19,963 bases of DNA from assembly GCA_964551305.1 (NCBI GenBank), contig CAZKBT010000055.1, positions 1 through 19,963 on the forward strand. The letters run 5' to 3'. The notes under the pieces are model-generated. The model saw only the letters and a list, made by a program, of their open reading frames with translations, ran no database searches and was not told the origin of the DNA. This document shows, piece after piece, positions 7,005 through 14,850 of the stretch (within the stretch, counting starts at the first letter, position 1; every line of letters begins with the position of its first letter). This DNA is from JBAZDC01 sp041654595. GTDB lineage: Bacteria > Pseudomonadota > Gammaproteobacteria > Burkholderiales > Burkholderiaceae_B. The translations under genes and the position numbers were made by a program.

Positions 7005-8165
7005 TTAGCGCAGCTCATGTACCTGGGCGGGTTGCACGACGGGATCCTGGCCTTTCCCCGCATTGCCCCAGGCGTTGCGTGTATAGGTAATGACGGCGGC
7101 TATCTCGGTATCGTTCAACTGATCGCGGAACGCGGCCATGGCCGTGCCGGGATGGCCGTTGAGCACGGTCAGAGCCTGTTCCTTGTACGGGGCCAGCACG
7201 TATTCCTCGTCGCCGTCCAGCGCCGGGAAGGTGCCGGGCAGGCCTTGGCCGTTTGCCTGGTGGCAGGCTACGCAGTTGGCGGAGTAGACCTGTTGGCCGC
7301 GGGCGATCAGCTCTTCCTTGGTCCATTCCTTGGAAGGATCGTCAGCCAGCGCGGCCATGGCCTTCTGTTGCTCGGCGGCCCAGGCGTCGTAGTCGGCCTG
7401 GGACACGACCTTCACCACGATGGGCATGAAGGCGTGATCCTTGCCACAGAGTTCGGCGCATTGGCCGCGGTACGTGCCGACCTTTTCGGCGCGGAACCAT
7501 GTGTCGCGCAGGAATCCGGGAATGGCGTCCTGCTTGACGCCGAATTCCGGCACCATCCAGGAGTGGATCACGTCGGCGGCGGTCAATACGATCCGTACTT
7601 TCTTGTCCACCGGGACCACCAGCTCGTTGTCGACTTCCATCAGATAAAATTCGGAGCGGGGCGCCGCGCCTTCGATCTGGTCGCGGGGCGTGCTCAGGTT
7701 CGAAAGGAATTTCACGCCGCGGGCGGGGCCGTCCACGTATTCATAGCCCCACTTCCATTGATAGCCCGTGACCTTGACGGTCAGGTCGGCGCTGGACGTG
7801 TCCTTCATGGCGACCACCGTGCGGGTCGCGGGCAAGGCCATGCCGATGACGATCAGGAAGGGGACCACGGTCCAGGCGATTTCGATGCCGACGTGCTCGT
7901 GGAACTTGGCTGGTACGGCGCCGCGGGACTTGCGGTGCATGATGATCGAATAGAACATCACGCCGAAGACGCCGATGAAAATGACCGCACAGATGACCAG
8001 CATCATCCAATGGATCCACATGATGTCCCGCGACACGGCGGTAACGCCTTCGTGCAGATTGAGTTGATTTACCCTGGGCCCGCCAGGCATATCCTTTACC
8101 TGTGCACCGACCACGCCTGCAAAGAGCAATGCGCTTGTGCCCAGTAAACCTCTCAACTTCTTCAT
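7005..8165 (-). CDS. ctaC: cytochrome c oxidase subunit II with fused C-terminal cytochrome c (caa3 type)
   Basis: Subunit II takes electrons from cytochrome c through CuA. The 386-residue product has a signal peptide (cleavage near GVVGAQ), two membrane helices (about 50-75 and 93-112), and a periplasmic cupredoxin domain with CuA ligands His201, Cys236, Cys240, His244 and Met247. A C-terminal class I cytochrome c domain follows, with heme motif CVACH at 298-302 and a likely Met ligand in GTAMAAF. The fused heme domain makes this a caa3 oxidase. The protein is complete with the length usual for such fusions. It is the first gene of the operon; a perfect FNR-type site lies 35 bases before the ATG at 8165. 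Confidence 0.97.
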   Translation of the reverse strand: MKKLRGLLGTSALLFAGVVGAQVKDMPGGPRVNQLNLHEGVTAVSRDIMWIHWMMLVICAVIFIGVFGVMFYSIIMHRKSRGAVPAKFHEHVGIEIAWTVVPFLIVIGMALPATRTVVAMKDTSSADLTVKVTGYQWKWGYEYVDGPARGVKFLSNLSTPRDQIEGAAPRSEFYLMEVDNELVVPVDKKVRIVLTAADVIHSWMVPEFGVKQDAIPGFLRDTWFRAEKVGTYRGQCAELCGKDHAFMPIVVKVVSQADYDAWAAEQQKAMAALADDPSKEWTKEELIARGQQVYSANCVACHQANGQGLPGTFPALDGDEEYVLAPYKEQALTVLNGHPGTAMAAFRDQLNDTEIAAVITYTRNAWGNAGKGQDPVVQPAQVHELR

Positions 8166-8200
8166 ACCGACCTCGAAATACGCCGTGCCCTCATCAAACG

Positions 8201-8214
8201 TTGATGCAGATCAA
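8201..8214. promoter_or_regulatory. perfect FNR/Anr-type binding site upstream of ctaC
   Basis: The sequence TTGATGCAGATCAA matches the FNR/Anr consensus TTGAT-N4-ATCAA at every fixed base. It is centred about 42 bases upstream of the ctaC ATG and about 220 bases upstream of the Nudix gene. Its closeness to the ctaC start leaves no room for a usual activated promoter between it and the gene, so repression of the oxidase operon at low oxygen is the simpler reading. That direction is inference. Confidence 0.7.
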
Positions 8215-8322
8215 AAAACGCGATCGAACAAGCAAAGAAGGAGCACATGATGAGTGAATGGCGGGTTTAAAATTGGGAGCACCAAAGAGTTCCCCGCTCG
8301 AATTTACTGAATTGATCGCAGA

Positions 8323-8328
8323 ATTATA
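8323..8328 (-). promoter_or_regulatory. possible -10 element of the ctaC promoter
   Basis: TATAAT is read on the minus strand, a perfect -10 hexamer, but no good -35 hexamer is found 16-18 bases upstream. If used, the ctaC transcript would have a leader of about 150 bases containing the FNR-type site. The region 8166-8427 between ctaC and the Nudix gene holds no other clear gene. Confidence 0.3.
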
Positions 8329-8427
8329 GCGAACATGATCTGATTGTGGGCCGACCACCGTTATCGGATGTCAGGTATTGCCCTAAATGTACAAAGGGGC
8401 GTCATGCGCTTGAATTACAATTGGCGC

Positions 8428-9282
8428 ATGAACGACGCCCTACCTCGGGGGCTGAGCGCGGCCATGGACGCGCGCTATCGACAGCTCGCCAAACAGATCC
8501 AGCAATTGCCGCCGGTCGGCTCGCGGCCTCTTACCGTTTCGGGCAAGGTGGCCGGCTGGATTACCGCCAAGGCTTGCGTGGCCGTCGCGGGAATCGGGGG
8601 CGTGCGCATCGAAGACGAGGCCGTGCACATCACCGGCCCGGCCTCCTCCCGGCGGCCGCTGAACGACGTCCTGGCGCAGGTGGCGTCCACGCTCAAAGCG
8701 GCGGGCTGCCTGCGCGGATGGCGCGACGAGCTTCTGGACGTGTTCGGCGAAGGCAGGCGCCTGGGTGTGATTGAACGGGCGGCGGTCAGGCCGCTGGGCC
8801 TGCTGACCAAAGCGGTGCATCTGAATGCCTGGTCCGGCGACGGCCGTCTTTGGGTCGCGCGACGCGCGCTCACCAAGACCACCGATCCGGGCCTGTGGGA
8901 TACGCTGGTGGGCGGTCTGGCCGGCGCGGGTGAAACGCTGGAGAATACCTTGTTGCGCGAAAGCAACGAGGAAGCAGGCCTGGCGCCGGCCGATATGCAA
9001 CGACGTTCGCCATTACGGATCATTTTGCGCATGCACCGGCGCTTGCCCGAAGGCTATCAAGTCGAGGACGCGTTGGCCAGCGATTGCATCCTGGCCGACG
9101 ACGCGGTTCCGGCGAATCAGGACGGCGAAGTCAGCGAAATCCGCCTGCTCGATCCGGAGTCGGTCTGGCAGATGATGGAGGCGGGCGAGTTCACCCACGA
9201 AGCGGAGCTGGTCATACTGGAAGGCTTCAAGCGGCGCGCCAATCCGCCAGCGCCTGCTGCGCGGCGGGCGACATCTCCGTAA
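8428..9282 (+). CDS. DUF4743 and Nudix hydrolase domain protein
   Basis: A 284-residue protein with an N-terminal DUF4743-like region (residues about 1-130, with a VAGWI..KAC segment) and a C-terminal Nudix domain. The Nudix box at residues 163-185 fits GX5EX7REUXEEXGU almost fully (GETLENTLLRESNEEAGL); only the first hydrophobic U position is Ser. Plant and bacterial proteins with this two-domain plan are annotated as thiamine-diphosphate-like Nudix hydrolases; the substrate here is unknown. Start choice is uncertain: ATG 8428 begins the family-like MNDALPRGL, while ATG 8404 has an AAGGGG site before it and adds eight residues. The 3' end overlaps the convergent DUF3717 gene by 56 bases. Confidence 0.88.
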   Translation: MNDALPRGLSAAMDARYRQLAKQIQQLPPVGSRPLTVSGKVAGWITAKACVAVAGIGGVRIEDEAVHITGPASSRRPLNDVLAQVASTLKAAGCLRGWRDELLDVFGEGRRLGVIERAAVRPLGLLTKAVHLNAWSGDGRLWVARRALTKTTDPGLWDTLVGGLAGAGETLENTLLRESNEEAGLAPADMQRRSPLRIILRMHRRLPEGYQVEDALASDCILADDAVPANQDGEVSEIRLLDPESVWQMMEAGEFTHEAELVILEGFKRRANPPAPAARRATSP

Positions 9283-9442
9283 CCTGAACGCTGTCCCGAT
9301 GGTGGACGATCATCCGGGCATAGACTTGCGCCAAGGCCGAGGCCTGAGGGCAAAGCGCAAGCTCCTCGCCGGTGGAAGGCGATTGCTCGCGCCAATAATT
9401 GATGGCGGCTTCCATTTCTATGATTGAGCACGTGGCGGTCAT
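9227..9442 (-). CDS. DUF3717 small protein
   Basis: A 71-residue protein with the DUF3717 pattern: an I..EMEAAINYWREQSPS segment near the N-terminus, a cysteine in LALCPQASALAQVYARMI, and a short Gln/Ala-rich tail. These proteins are small, soluble and widespread in Burkholderiales, with no known role. The ATG at 9442 gives the usual length. It runs opposite to the Nudix gene and shares its last 56 bases with that gene's 3' end, so one of the two coding ends is under double constraint. No terminator was seen between them. Confidence 0.8.
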   Translation of the reverse strand: MTATCSIIEMEAAINYWREQSPSTGEELALCPQASALAQVYARMIVHHRDSVQVTEMSPAAQQALADWRAA

Positions 9443-9591
9443 GTTGGCGAATCCAAAGCGGATTAGACGATCGACGACGTTCAGTTTAAGCTACTGGCGA
9501 TGGAACGTTCACGCAGGCCGTCCCGTTCGGGGCGGCGTCCCGGCGTTTCCTTCATCCTGCCTGAGACAAGGCGCAAATCCTGGGAGTTGCC

Positions 9592-10353
9592 ATGGCTGAC
9601 CAACAACACAATCCTTTCGTTCTGCCGGGCTTCGGACAAAGCGGCGGCGCGGCTCAGAATCCTTTGCTGGCCAGCATGGAAATGATGCGCCAGGCCTGGT
9701 CGGGCCTGGCCGGTTCCGGCGGAATGGGCTCCGCGCCGTTGGCCGCGCCCATGAGCCTGGATGACCTGGACCGCCGCATCCGTGACCTGCGCGCCGTGGA
9801 AAACTGGCTGAAGATGAACCTGTCCATGCTGTCCAGCACGATCCAGGGCATCGAGGTGCAGCGAGCCACGATCGCGACGTTGAAGTCGTTCGCGGAAAGC
9901 TCGGGGATCTCGGCCGAAAGCGGCCCGTCGCCGCTGGAGGTCGTGCTGGGGCTGAAGCCCGGCGCGTCGGGCCAACAGGCGCGTGCCGCCCAAGACACCG
10001 GCGCGCAAGAGACGGCTTCCGGCGCCGCGCGCGATGCCCGGCCGGCCGGCGACGACGTCCCGAGCGGCGCATCCGACGCCGACGCCGCGCATCCGGAAGC
10101 GATGCCCCAGGCTTATGTCGAGGCGGCCACGGCGGCGGCTCAGGGATGGTGGTCCGCGATGCAAAAGCAGTTCGATGCGCTGGCCGCGGCCACCGCCGCG
10201 TCTTTTTCCGAATCCGATGCCAAGGATGCCGCCGCTGCCGCGGGCGGCGCGTCCAAGCCCGCCGCCGCAAAGAAGGCGGGCGCCCGTTCCCCGGCGAAGA
10301 AGGCCGCGCCGGGAACGGCCGCCCGCAAGCGGTCCGCCTCCCGAAAGACCTGA
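9592..10353 (+). CDS. phaM: PhaM-like polyhydroxyalkanoate granule and DNA-binding protein
   Basis: PhaM, described in Ralstonia eutropha, activates PHA synthase and links granules to the nucleoid. The 253-residue product starts MADQQHNPFVLPGFGQSG and has a conserved N-terminal half with PMSLDDLDRRIRDLRAVENW and a helical segment LKMNLSMLSSTIQGIEVQRA. The middle is low-complexity, with a short helical region around QAYVEAATAAAQGWW. The C-terminal tail is Lys/Ala/Pro-rich, with histone-H1-like repeats (AAAKKAGARSPAKKAAPG), as expected for DNA binding. GGGAG precedes the ATG. No PHA synthase or phasin gene is in the window, so the granule role rests on family resemblance. The 149 bases before it hold no clear signal. 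Confidence 0.82.
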   Translation: MADQQHNPFVLPGFGQSGGAAQNPLLASMEMMRQAWSGLAGSGGMGSAPLAAPMSLDDLDRRIRDLRAVENWLKMNLSMLSSTIQGIEVQRATIATLKSFAESSGISAESGPSPLEVVLGLKPGASGQQARAAQDTGAQETASGAARDARPAGDDVPSGASDADAAHPEAMPQAYVEAATAAAQGWWSAMQKQFDALAAATAASFSESDAKDAAAAAGGASKPAAAKKAGARSPAKKAAPGTAARKRSASRKT

Positions 10354-10398
10354 TGGGTCATCGTTTTCTTTTTTCACATACGTTTTTTTGAGCCGTCC

Positions 10399-11772
10399 AT
10401 GTTGAACATAGTTATTCTTGCCGCGGGACTGGGCAAACGCATGCAGTCCGATTTGCCCAAAGTACTGCATCCCGTCGCCGGCAAGCCGATGCTGGGCCAC
10501 GTTCTGGACACGGCCCGCGCAGTCGGTCCCGATCGCATCGTCGTCGTCGTGGGACATGGATCCGACAAAGTCATCGCCGATTTCTCGGGCCAGGACGACG
10601 TTCAGTTCGCCCTGCAGCAGCCGCAGCGGGGAACCGGCCATGCCGTGCAGCAGGCCTTGCCGCTGCTGGTCGAAGACGGCTCGGAGCAGGACGTGACCGT
10701 TGTCTTATACGGCGACGTGCCCCTGGTGCAGCCCGAAACCTTGCGGCGCTTGCTCGAGGCCCGCGCCGACGGCATGGTGGTGCTGACCGAGATCCTGGCC
10801 GACCCGACGGGATACGGGCGCATCGTGCGCGACGGGTCGGGGCGGGTGACGCGCATTGTCGAGCACAAGGACGCGTCGGCCGGGGAGCGCGAGATCTCCG
10901 AGGTCAATACCGGCATCATGGCCATGCCCACGGCCCGATTGCGCGACTGGCTGTCGCGCATCGACAATGACAATGCGCAGGGCGAATACTACTTGACGGA
11001 CGTAGTGGGCCTGTCCGTGCGGGACGGCGTGCCGGTCTACGGCGCCCATCCGGTGGCGGGATGGGAGACCGCGGGCGTGAATAGCCGTGTCCAGCAGGCG
11101 CAGCTCGAACGCATCTGGCAGGCCGAGCAGGCGCGCCGCCTGCTGGAGCAAGGCGTCACGCTGGCGGACCCCGCGCGCTTCGATCTGCGCGGTTCGCTGC
11201 AATGCGGGCGCGACGTCTTCATCGACGTCGGCTGCGTGTTCGAGGGGCGGGTGCGGCTGGCCGACGGCGTGTGCGTGGGGCCGCATTGCGTGATCCGGGA
11301 TGCCGACGTCGGCGCCGGCACGCGCATCGAGGCGTTTTCCCATGTTCAGGACGCGGTTGTCGGCGAGCAGGCCCAGATCGGGCCGTTCGCGCGCCTGCGT
11401 CCGGGCGCGGATGTCGGCGACCAGGCGCACGTCGGCAATTTCGTCGAGATCAAGAAAACCCGCCTGGGCAAGGGCTCCAAGGCCAACCACCTGGCCTATC
11501 TGGGCGACGCCCGGATCGGCGAGCGCGTCAACATCGGCGCGGGCACGATCACCTGCAACTATGACGGCGTCAATAAATCGGTCACGGTCATCGAGGACGA
11601 CGCATTCATCGGTTCGGACTCGCAGCTGGTGGCGCCGGTCACGGTGGGCAAGGGCGCGACCCTGGGCGCGGGAACGACCTTGACCGGCAATGCGCCGGCC
11701 AATCGCTTGACGATCTCGCGCACCAGGCAGCAAACCATCGAAGGCTGGTCGCGCCCAACGAAGAAATCCTGA
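10399..11772 (+). CDS. glmU: bifunctional N-acetylglucosamine-1-phosphate uridyltransferase / glucosamine-1-phosphate acetyltransferase
   Basis: GlmU acetylates glucosamine-1-phosphate and then couples it to UTP, giving UDP-GlcNAc for peptidoglycan and lipid A. The 457-residue length is normal. The N-terminal uridyltransferase has the nucleotide loop LAAGLGKRMQSDLPKVLHP at residues 7-25 and YGDVPL with its metal-binding Asp. The C-terminal half is a left-handed beta-helix with hexapeptide repeats, ARLRPGA, the catalytic His364 in SKANHLAYLGDA, and CNYDG. The ATG at 10399 has no strong ribosome site. The 45 bases before it are T-rich without a convincing hairpin. Two bases separate its stop from the GTG of the MFS gene. 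Confidence 0.97.
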   Translation: MLNIVILAAGLGKRMQSDLPKVLHPVAGKPMLGHVLDTARAVGPDRIVVVVGHGSDKVIADFSGQDDVQFALQQPQRGTGHAVQQALPLLVEDGSEQDVTVVLYGDVPLVQPETLRRLLEARADGMVVLTEILADPTGYGRIVRDGSGRVTRIVEHKDASAGEREISEVNTGIMAMPTARLRDWLSRIDNDNAQGEYYLTDVVGLSVRDGVPVYGAHPVAGWETAGVNSRVQQAQLERIWQAEQARRLLEQGVTLADPARFDLRGSLQCGRDVFIDVGCVFEGRVRLADGVCVGPHCVIRDADVGAGTRIEAFSHVQDAVVGEQAQIGPFARLRPGADVGDQAHVGNFVEIKKTRLGKGSKANHLAYLGDARIGERVNIGAGTITCNYDGVNKSVTVIEDDAFIGSDSQLVAPVTVGKGATLGAGTTLTGNAPANRLTISRTRQQTIEGWSRPTKKS

Positions 11773-11774
11773 AC

Positions 11775-13175
11775 GTGACGAAATCCCCCGCCTCTCCCAG
11801 CGCCAAGGCGCAATGCGCCTTGCCCGACGGATTGGAGACGCCCCGCCGTCATTGGGCGGTCCTGACGATGATGGCGGCCTTGATCGTGACGGTGCTGGAT
11901 TCGGGCATGGTCAACGTCGCCTTGCCCACCATCGCCGGCGAGCTCGACATCAATCCGGCCGACGTCGTGTGGGTGGTGATCGCCTACAACCTGGTCGTCG
12001 TCGTCTCGCTCTTGCCGCTGTCCTCGCTGGTGGAGCGCATCGGCTACAGGCGCTTGTTCGCCATCGGCATGGTGTTCTTCGTCTGCGCGTCGCTGATCTC
12101 CGCGATGGCCACGTCCTTGCCCACCTTGATCGCGGGGCGCATGGCGCAAGGTTTCGCCGCGGCCATACTCATGAGTATGTTCGGCGGATTGGTGCGCAAT
12201 ATCTTCCCCTTGCGCAAGCTGGGCCTGGGCATCAGCTTGAACGCGACCATGGTGGGCACCTTCTCCGTGCTGGGGCCGACGATAGGCGCGATGATTTTGC
12301 ACGTGGCGGCATGGCCCTGGATCTTCCTGGTCGTCGTTCCCATTGGCGTCGCGGGATTGTTCGGCATCCGCTATCTGCCGGACGTGCCGCGCTCCACCCA
12401 TCGCTTCGACTGGATCGCCTGCTTGCTGAGCGTGCCTGTGCTGGGCCTGTCCATCGTGGGTCTGGATTCCGTCGCCACCCATCCCGGGCGCGCGCTCGCT
12501 TGCATTGGACTGGCGGCGCTGGCCGGCTGGCTGCTGGTGCGGCGATCGCGCGATCAGGCGGCGCCGCTGTTTCCGCTCGATCTCTTGCGTATCCGGTCGA
12601 TCGCCTACGCGGTCGGCGCGTCCACGTTTTCCTTCGCTGCTCAGATGGCCGCCTTCGTGTCCCTGCCTTTCTACTTCCAGAAAGTGCTGAATTTCTCTTA
12701 TGCCGACGTGGGCTTCCTGCTGGGCATATGGTCGATCGGCATGGCGGCCATGGCGCCCTTGGCCGGCTGGATGTCCGGCCGCTATGCCATTTCGGTCTTG
12801 TGCGCGGTCGGCGCGGGCCTCATGGTGTGCGGCTTGTCATGGTTGCTGCTGCTGCGGGAGGATGCCGCATTTTCCTGGGTGATGGCGACGATGCTGTTGT
12901 CCGGAATCGGCTTCGGCTTTTTCCAGACGCCCAACAACCGGGCGTTGCTGGCGGGGGCGCCGCGGCACCGCAGCGGCGCGGCGGGCGGCGTGCAGGCGAC
13001 GACACGGGTGTTCGGGCAGGGCTGCGGGACGGCCCTGGTGGCGATAGCATTCCACCTCGGCCAGACGCACGGCCCCATGCTGGGCGTCGTCATGTCCATC
13101 ACGTCCGCCGCTTGCGCGTTGGCGGTCAACGTCTTGCGCTACCGCGACAAGGCTCCCGACATGCCCTTGGCCTGA
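11775..13175 (+). CDS. MFS transporter, DHA2 type with 14 helices
   Basis: A 466-residue membrane protein in which I count 14 hydrophobic segments. The first carries LDSGMVNVALPTIAGEL, the DHA2 (EmrB/QacA) signature, and the second has VVWVVIAYNL. The loop after helix 2 has a weakened motif A (VERIGYRRLF). DHA2 members are proton-driven exporters of drugs, bile salts or cell products; the substrate cannot be told from sequence. The start is GTG at 11775, two bases after the glmU stop, with no in-frame ATG before helix 1, so translation is probably coupled to glmU. The glycosyltransferase starts 13 bases later. Placement between UDP-GlcNAc synthesis and a glycosyltransferase hints at an envelope role, which is inference. 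Confidence 0.9.
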   Translation: MTKSPASPSAKAQCALPDGLETPRRHWAVLTMMAALIVTVLDSGMVNVALPTIAGELDINPADVVWVVIAYNLVVVVSLLPLSSLVERIGYRRLFAIGMVFFVCASLISAMATSLPTLIAGRMAQGFAAAILMSMFGGLVRNIFPLRKLGLGISLNATMVGTFSVLGPTIGAMILHVAAWPWIFLVVVPIGVAGLFGIRYLPDVPRSTHRFDWIACLLSVPVLGLSIVGLDSVATHPGRALACIGLAALAGWLLVRRSRDQAAPLFPLDLLRIRSIAYAVGASTFSFAAQMAAFVSLPFYFQKVLNFSYADVGFLLGIWSIGMAAMAPLAGWMSGRYAISVLCAVGAGLMVCGLSWLLLLREDAAFSWVMATMLLSGIGFGFFQTPNNRALLAGAPRHRSGAAGGVQATTRVFGQGCGTALVAIAFHLGQTHGPMLGVVMSITSAACALAVNVLRYRDKAPDMPLA

Positions 13176-13188
13176 GCGGAGGGCTCCC

Positions 13189-14250
13189 ATGCGCATTCTG
13201 CAAATCAATATGGAGCGCGGCTGGCGCGGGGGCGAGAGGCAGACCTTGTTGTGCATGCGCCAATTTCGCGATGCCGGCCATGCCGTCGCATTGCTGGCGC
13301 GCCAAGGCGGCGAGCTGGCGGCGCGCGCATCGGGGGAAGGTTTCCAGGTCCATTCCGTAAGGGGTTCCCCGGGCCTTTGCGGCTGGCTGCTGCGGCATGG
13401 CCGGGGGTTCGACGTGCTGCACGCGCAGACCGCCAATGCCATGACCTGGCTGGCTTTGCTCAAGCCCTTTTTCAAGGGCGTCGTCGTGTTCACGCGGCGC
13501 ACGGCCTTTCCGGTGCTGCGTCGGCAAGCGGTCACCGCGTGGAAGTGGCGGCAGGCGGACGCCGTGGCGGCGATCAGCGATGCCGCGGCCCGGGAGCCGC
13601 AACGCCTGGGGGTGGACGTGGCGCGCATCCCCAGCGCCGTCGAATACAAGCCGGCGGACCCTGAGCGTGTTCAAGCGTTTCGGCGCGAGTTCAAGCTCGG
13701 CGATCGCCGCATCGTGGCGACCGCGGCCGCGCTGACCGAGGAAAAAGACCCGTGCTCGCTCATACGCGCGGTGCATGCGCTGCATCAGCGCCGCCAGGAT
13801 TTCATGTTCGTTCATTTGGGGGCGGGTGGCGGCGCGCTCGAGCAGGCCAAGGATCTGGTGCGCGAGTTGAACCTGGAGTCGGTGTACGTGTTTGCGGGTT
13901 TTCAGCCCGACGTCGAGGTTTTGTATCGCATGATGGATCTATTCGTGTCCTCCTCGCGGGTCGAAGCGCTGGGCACCAGCGTGCTGGATGCGTTTCTGTA
14001 TGAAGTGCCCGTGATCGCGACGCGCACCGGCGGCCATGTCGAGAGCTTGGCCGAAGGGCGAGGCTATGTGTGCGACGTCGGCGACTACCGGGGCATGGCC
14101 CGGGCGATGGACGAGCTGCTGTCCGATCCGGCCGCGTGCCGCGCGATGAGCATGAAGGCGCTGGCCTACGTGCAGCGCGAACATGGCGTCTCGACCATGG
14201 CCCGGCGTTACCTGGACCTGTATGCCGGGCTGCCGGCCCGGCAAAAATAG
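13189..14250 (+). CDS. glycosyltransferase, GT4-type (GT-B fold)
   Basis: A 353-residue protein with two Rossmann-like halves. The N-terminal acceptor domain begins MRILQINMERGWRGGERQTL and contains DVLHAQTANAMTW and FTRRTAFPV. The C-terminal nucleotide-sugar domain contains TEEKDPCSLIRA, FVHLGAGG and GFQPDVEVLYRMMDLFVSSS. The GT4 EX7E motif region reads EALGTSVLDAF: Glu259 is kept, but the second acidic residue is Asp267 instead of Glu. GGAGGG lies eight bases before the ATG. No membrane helix is seen, so it is likely a cytoplasmic or peripheral enzyme. As the third gene of a glmU-led unit, UDP-GlcNAc is a possible donor. A lipopolysaccharide or surface-glycan role is likely but unproven. 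Confidence 0.88.
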   Translation: MRILQINMERGWRGGERQTLLCMRQFRDAGHAVALLARQGGELAARASGEGFQVHSVRGSPGLCGWLLRHGRGFDVLHAQTANAMTWLALLKPFFKGVVVFTRRTAFPVLRRQAVTAWKWRQADAVAAISDAAAREPQRLGVDVARIPSAVEYKPADPERVQAFRREFKLGDRRIVATAAALTEEKDPCSLIRAVHALHQRRQDFMFVHLGAGGGALEQAKDLVRELNLESVYVFAGFQPDVEVLYRMMDLFVSSSRVEALGTSVLDAFLYEVPVIATRTGGHVESLAEGRGYVCDVGDYRGMARAMDELLSDPAACRAMSMKALAYVQREHGVSTMARRYLDLYAGLPARQK

Positions 14251-14253
14251 CAT

Positions 14254-14288
14254 CGGGCGATTCGGGCTTGGCGGCGATTCATCGCCCG
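14254..14288. terminator. stem-loop between convergent genes, weak terminator candidate
   Basis: CGGGCGAT at 14254-14261 is complementary to 14281-14288, with a 19-base loop. It spans the gap between the convergent glycosyltransferase and Lrp stops and enters the Lrp 3' end. There is no T run on either side, so intrinsic termination is doubtful. Confidence 0.25.
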
Positions 14289-14791
14289 TCGTGGGCGGCG
14301 GGCAGGCTCAGCCGCGTTTCGTATTTGGCGCGCTTCACAGAAAAAAAAGCGCGCACGTTGCGCACATTGGCGTGCGCGGTGAAGCTGCGGTGGGCCATGG
14401 CGTGATAGGCCGGCATGTCGGCGACTTGGGCGATCAGGATGAAGTCGGGGCCCGACGACGTGCGGTAACACTGCAAGACGCCCGTTTCGCGAACGACCAG
14501 GGCTTCGAACTGGTCCAGATACTCGGCGCTTTGCTGAACCAGCGTGATTTCGACGATCGCGGTCAAGCTGGGGCCGAAGGCTTGCGGGTCGAGGATCGCC
14601 ACTTGTTTCTCGATGACGCCTTCCTCGGTCAGCCGGCGCACCCGCCGCAGGCAGGTCGGCGCCGACGCATGCACGCGCTGCGCCAGCTCCTGATTGGTGA
14701 TGGCGCTGTCCTGCTGCAGCTGATCCAAAATGCGTAAATCCAGCTCATCGAAGGCGATCGTCGCGTACGCGAACCTGTCTATGGATTTCAT
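14279..14791 (-). CDS. Lrp/AsnC family transcriptional regulator
   Basis: A 170-residue regulator of the feast/famine family. The N-terminal winged helix-turn-helix spans about residues 14-75, with FDELDLRILDQLQQDSAITN and the recognition helix in APTCLRRVRRL. The C-terminal RAM/AsnC ligand-binding domain follows, with VEITLVQQSAEYLDQFE, VLQCYRTSSGPDFILIAQV and a final beta strand. Effectors are usually amino acids; which one is unknown here. It is transcribed away from glmS across an AT-rich gap that holds a perfect palindrome over its own promoter, so autorepression is likely. A role in glmS control is possible from the shared gap. No strong ribosome site precedes the ATG at 14791. Confidence 0.95.
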   Translation of the reverse strand: MKSIDRFAYATIAFDELDLRILDQLQQDSAITNQELAQRVHASAPTCLRRVRRLTEEGVIEKQVAILDPQAFGPSLTAIVEITLVQQSAEYLDQFEALVVRETGVLQCYRTSSGPDFILIAQVADMPAYHAMAHRSFTAHANVRNVRAFFSVKRAKYETRLSLPAAHDGR

Positions 14792-14820
14792 ATAGTTATC
14801 TTTTATGAAATAAATGATCG

Positions 14821-14850
14821 ATTTTAGGTAATTAAGAAATAATAGTTCAA
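14821..14850 (-). promoter_or_regulatory. sigma-70-type promoter of the Lrp/AsnC gene
   Basis: On the minus strand, TTGAAC (14850-14845), an 18-base spacer and TAAAAT (14826-14821) form a good -35/-10 pair. Transcription would start near 14814, leaving a short leader to the ATG at 14791. The -35 overlaps the palindrome at 14846-14860. Confidence 0.5.

Noticed and set aside
10354..10398. Terminator between phaM and glmU
   Set aside because: There are T runs, but the only nearby stem is the four-base GACC/GGTC, too weak to call.
9481..10641. 386-codon minus-strand frame across phaM and the glmU start
   Set aside because: Low-complexity Gly/Arg-rich translation antisense to two supported genes.
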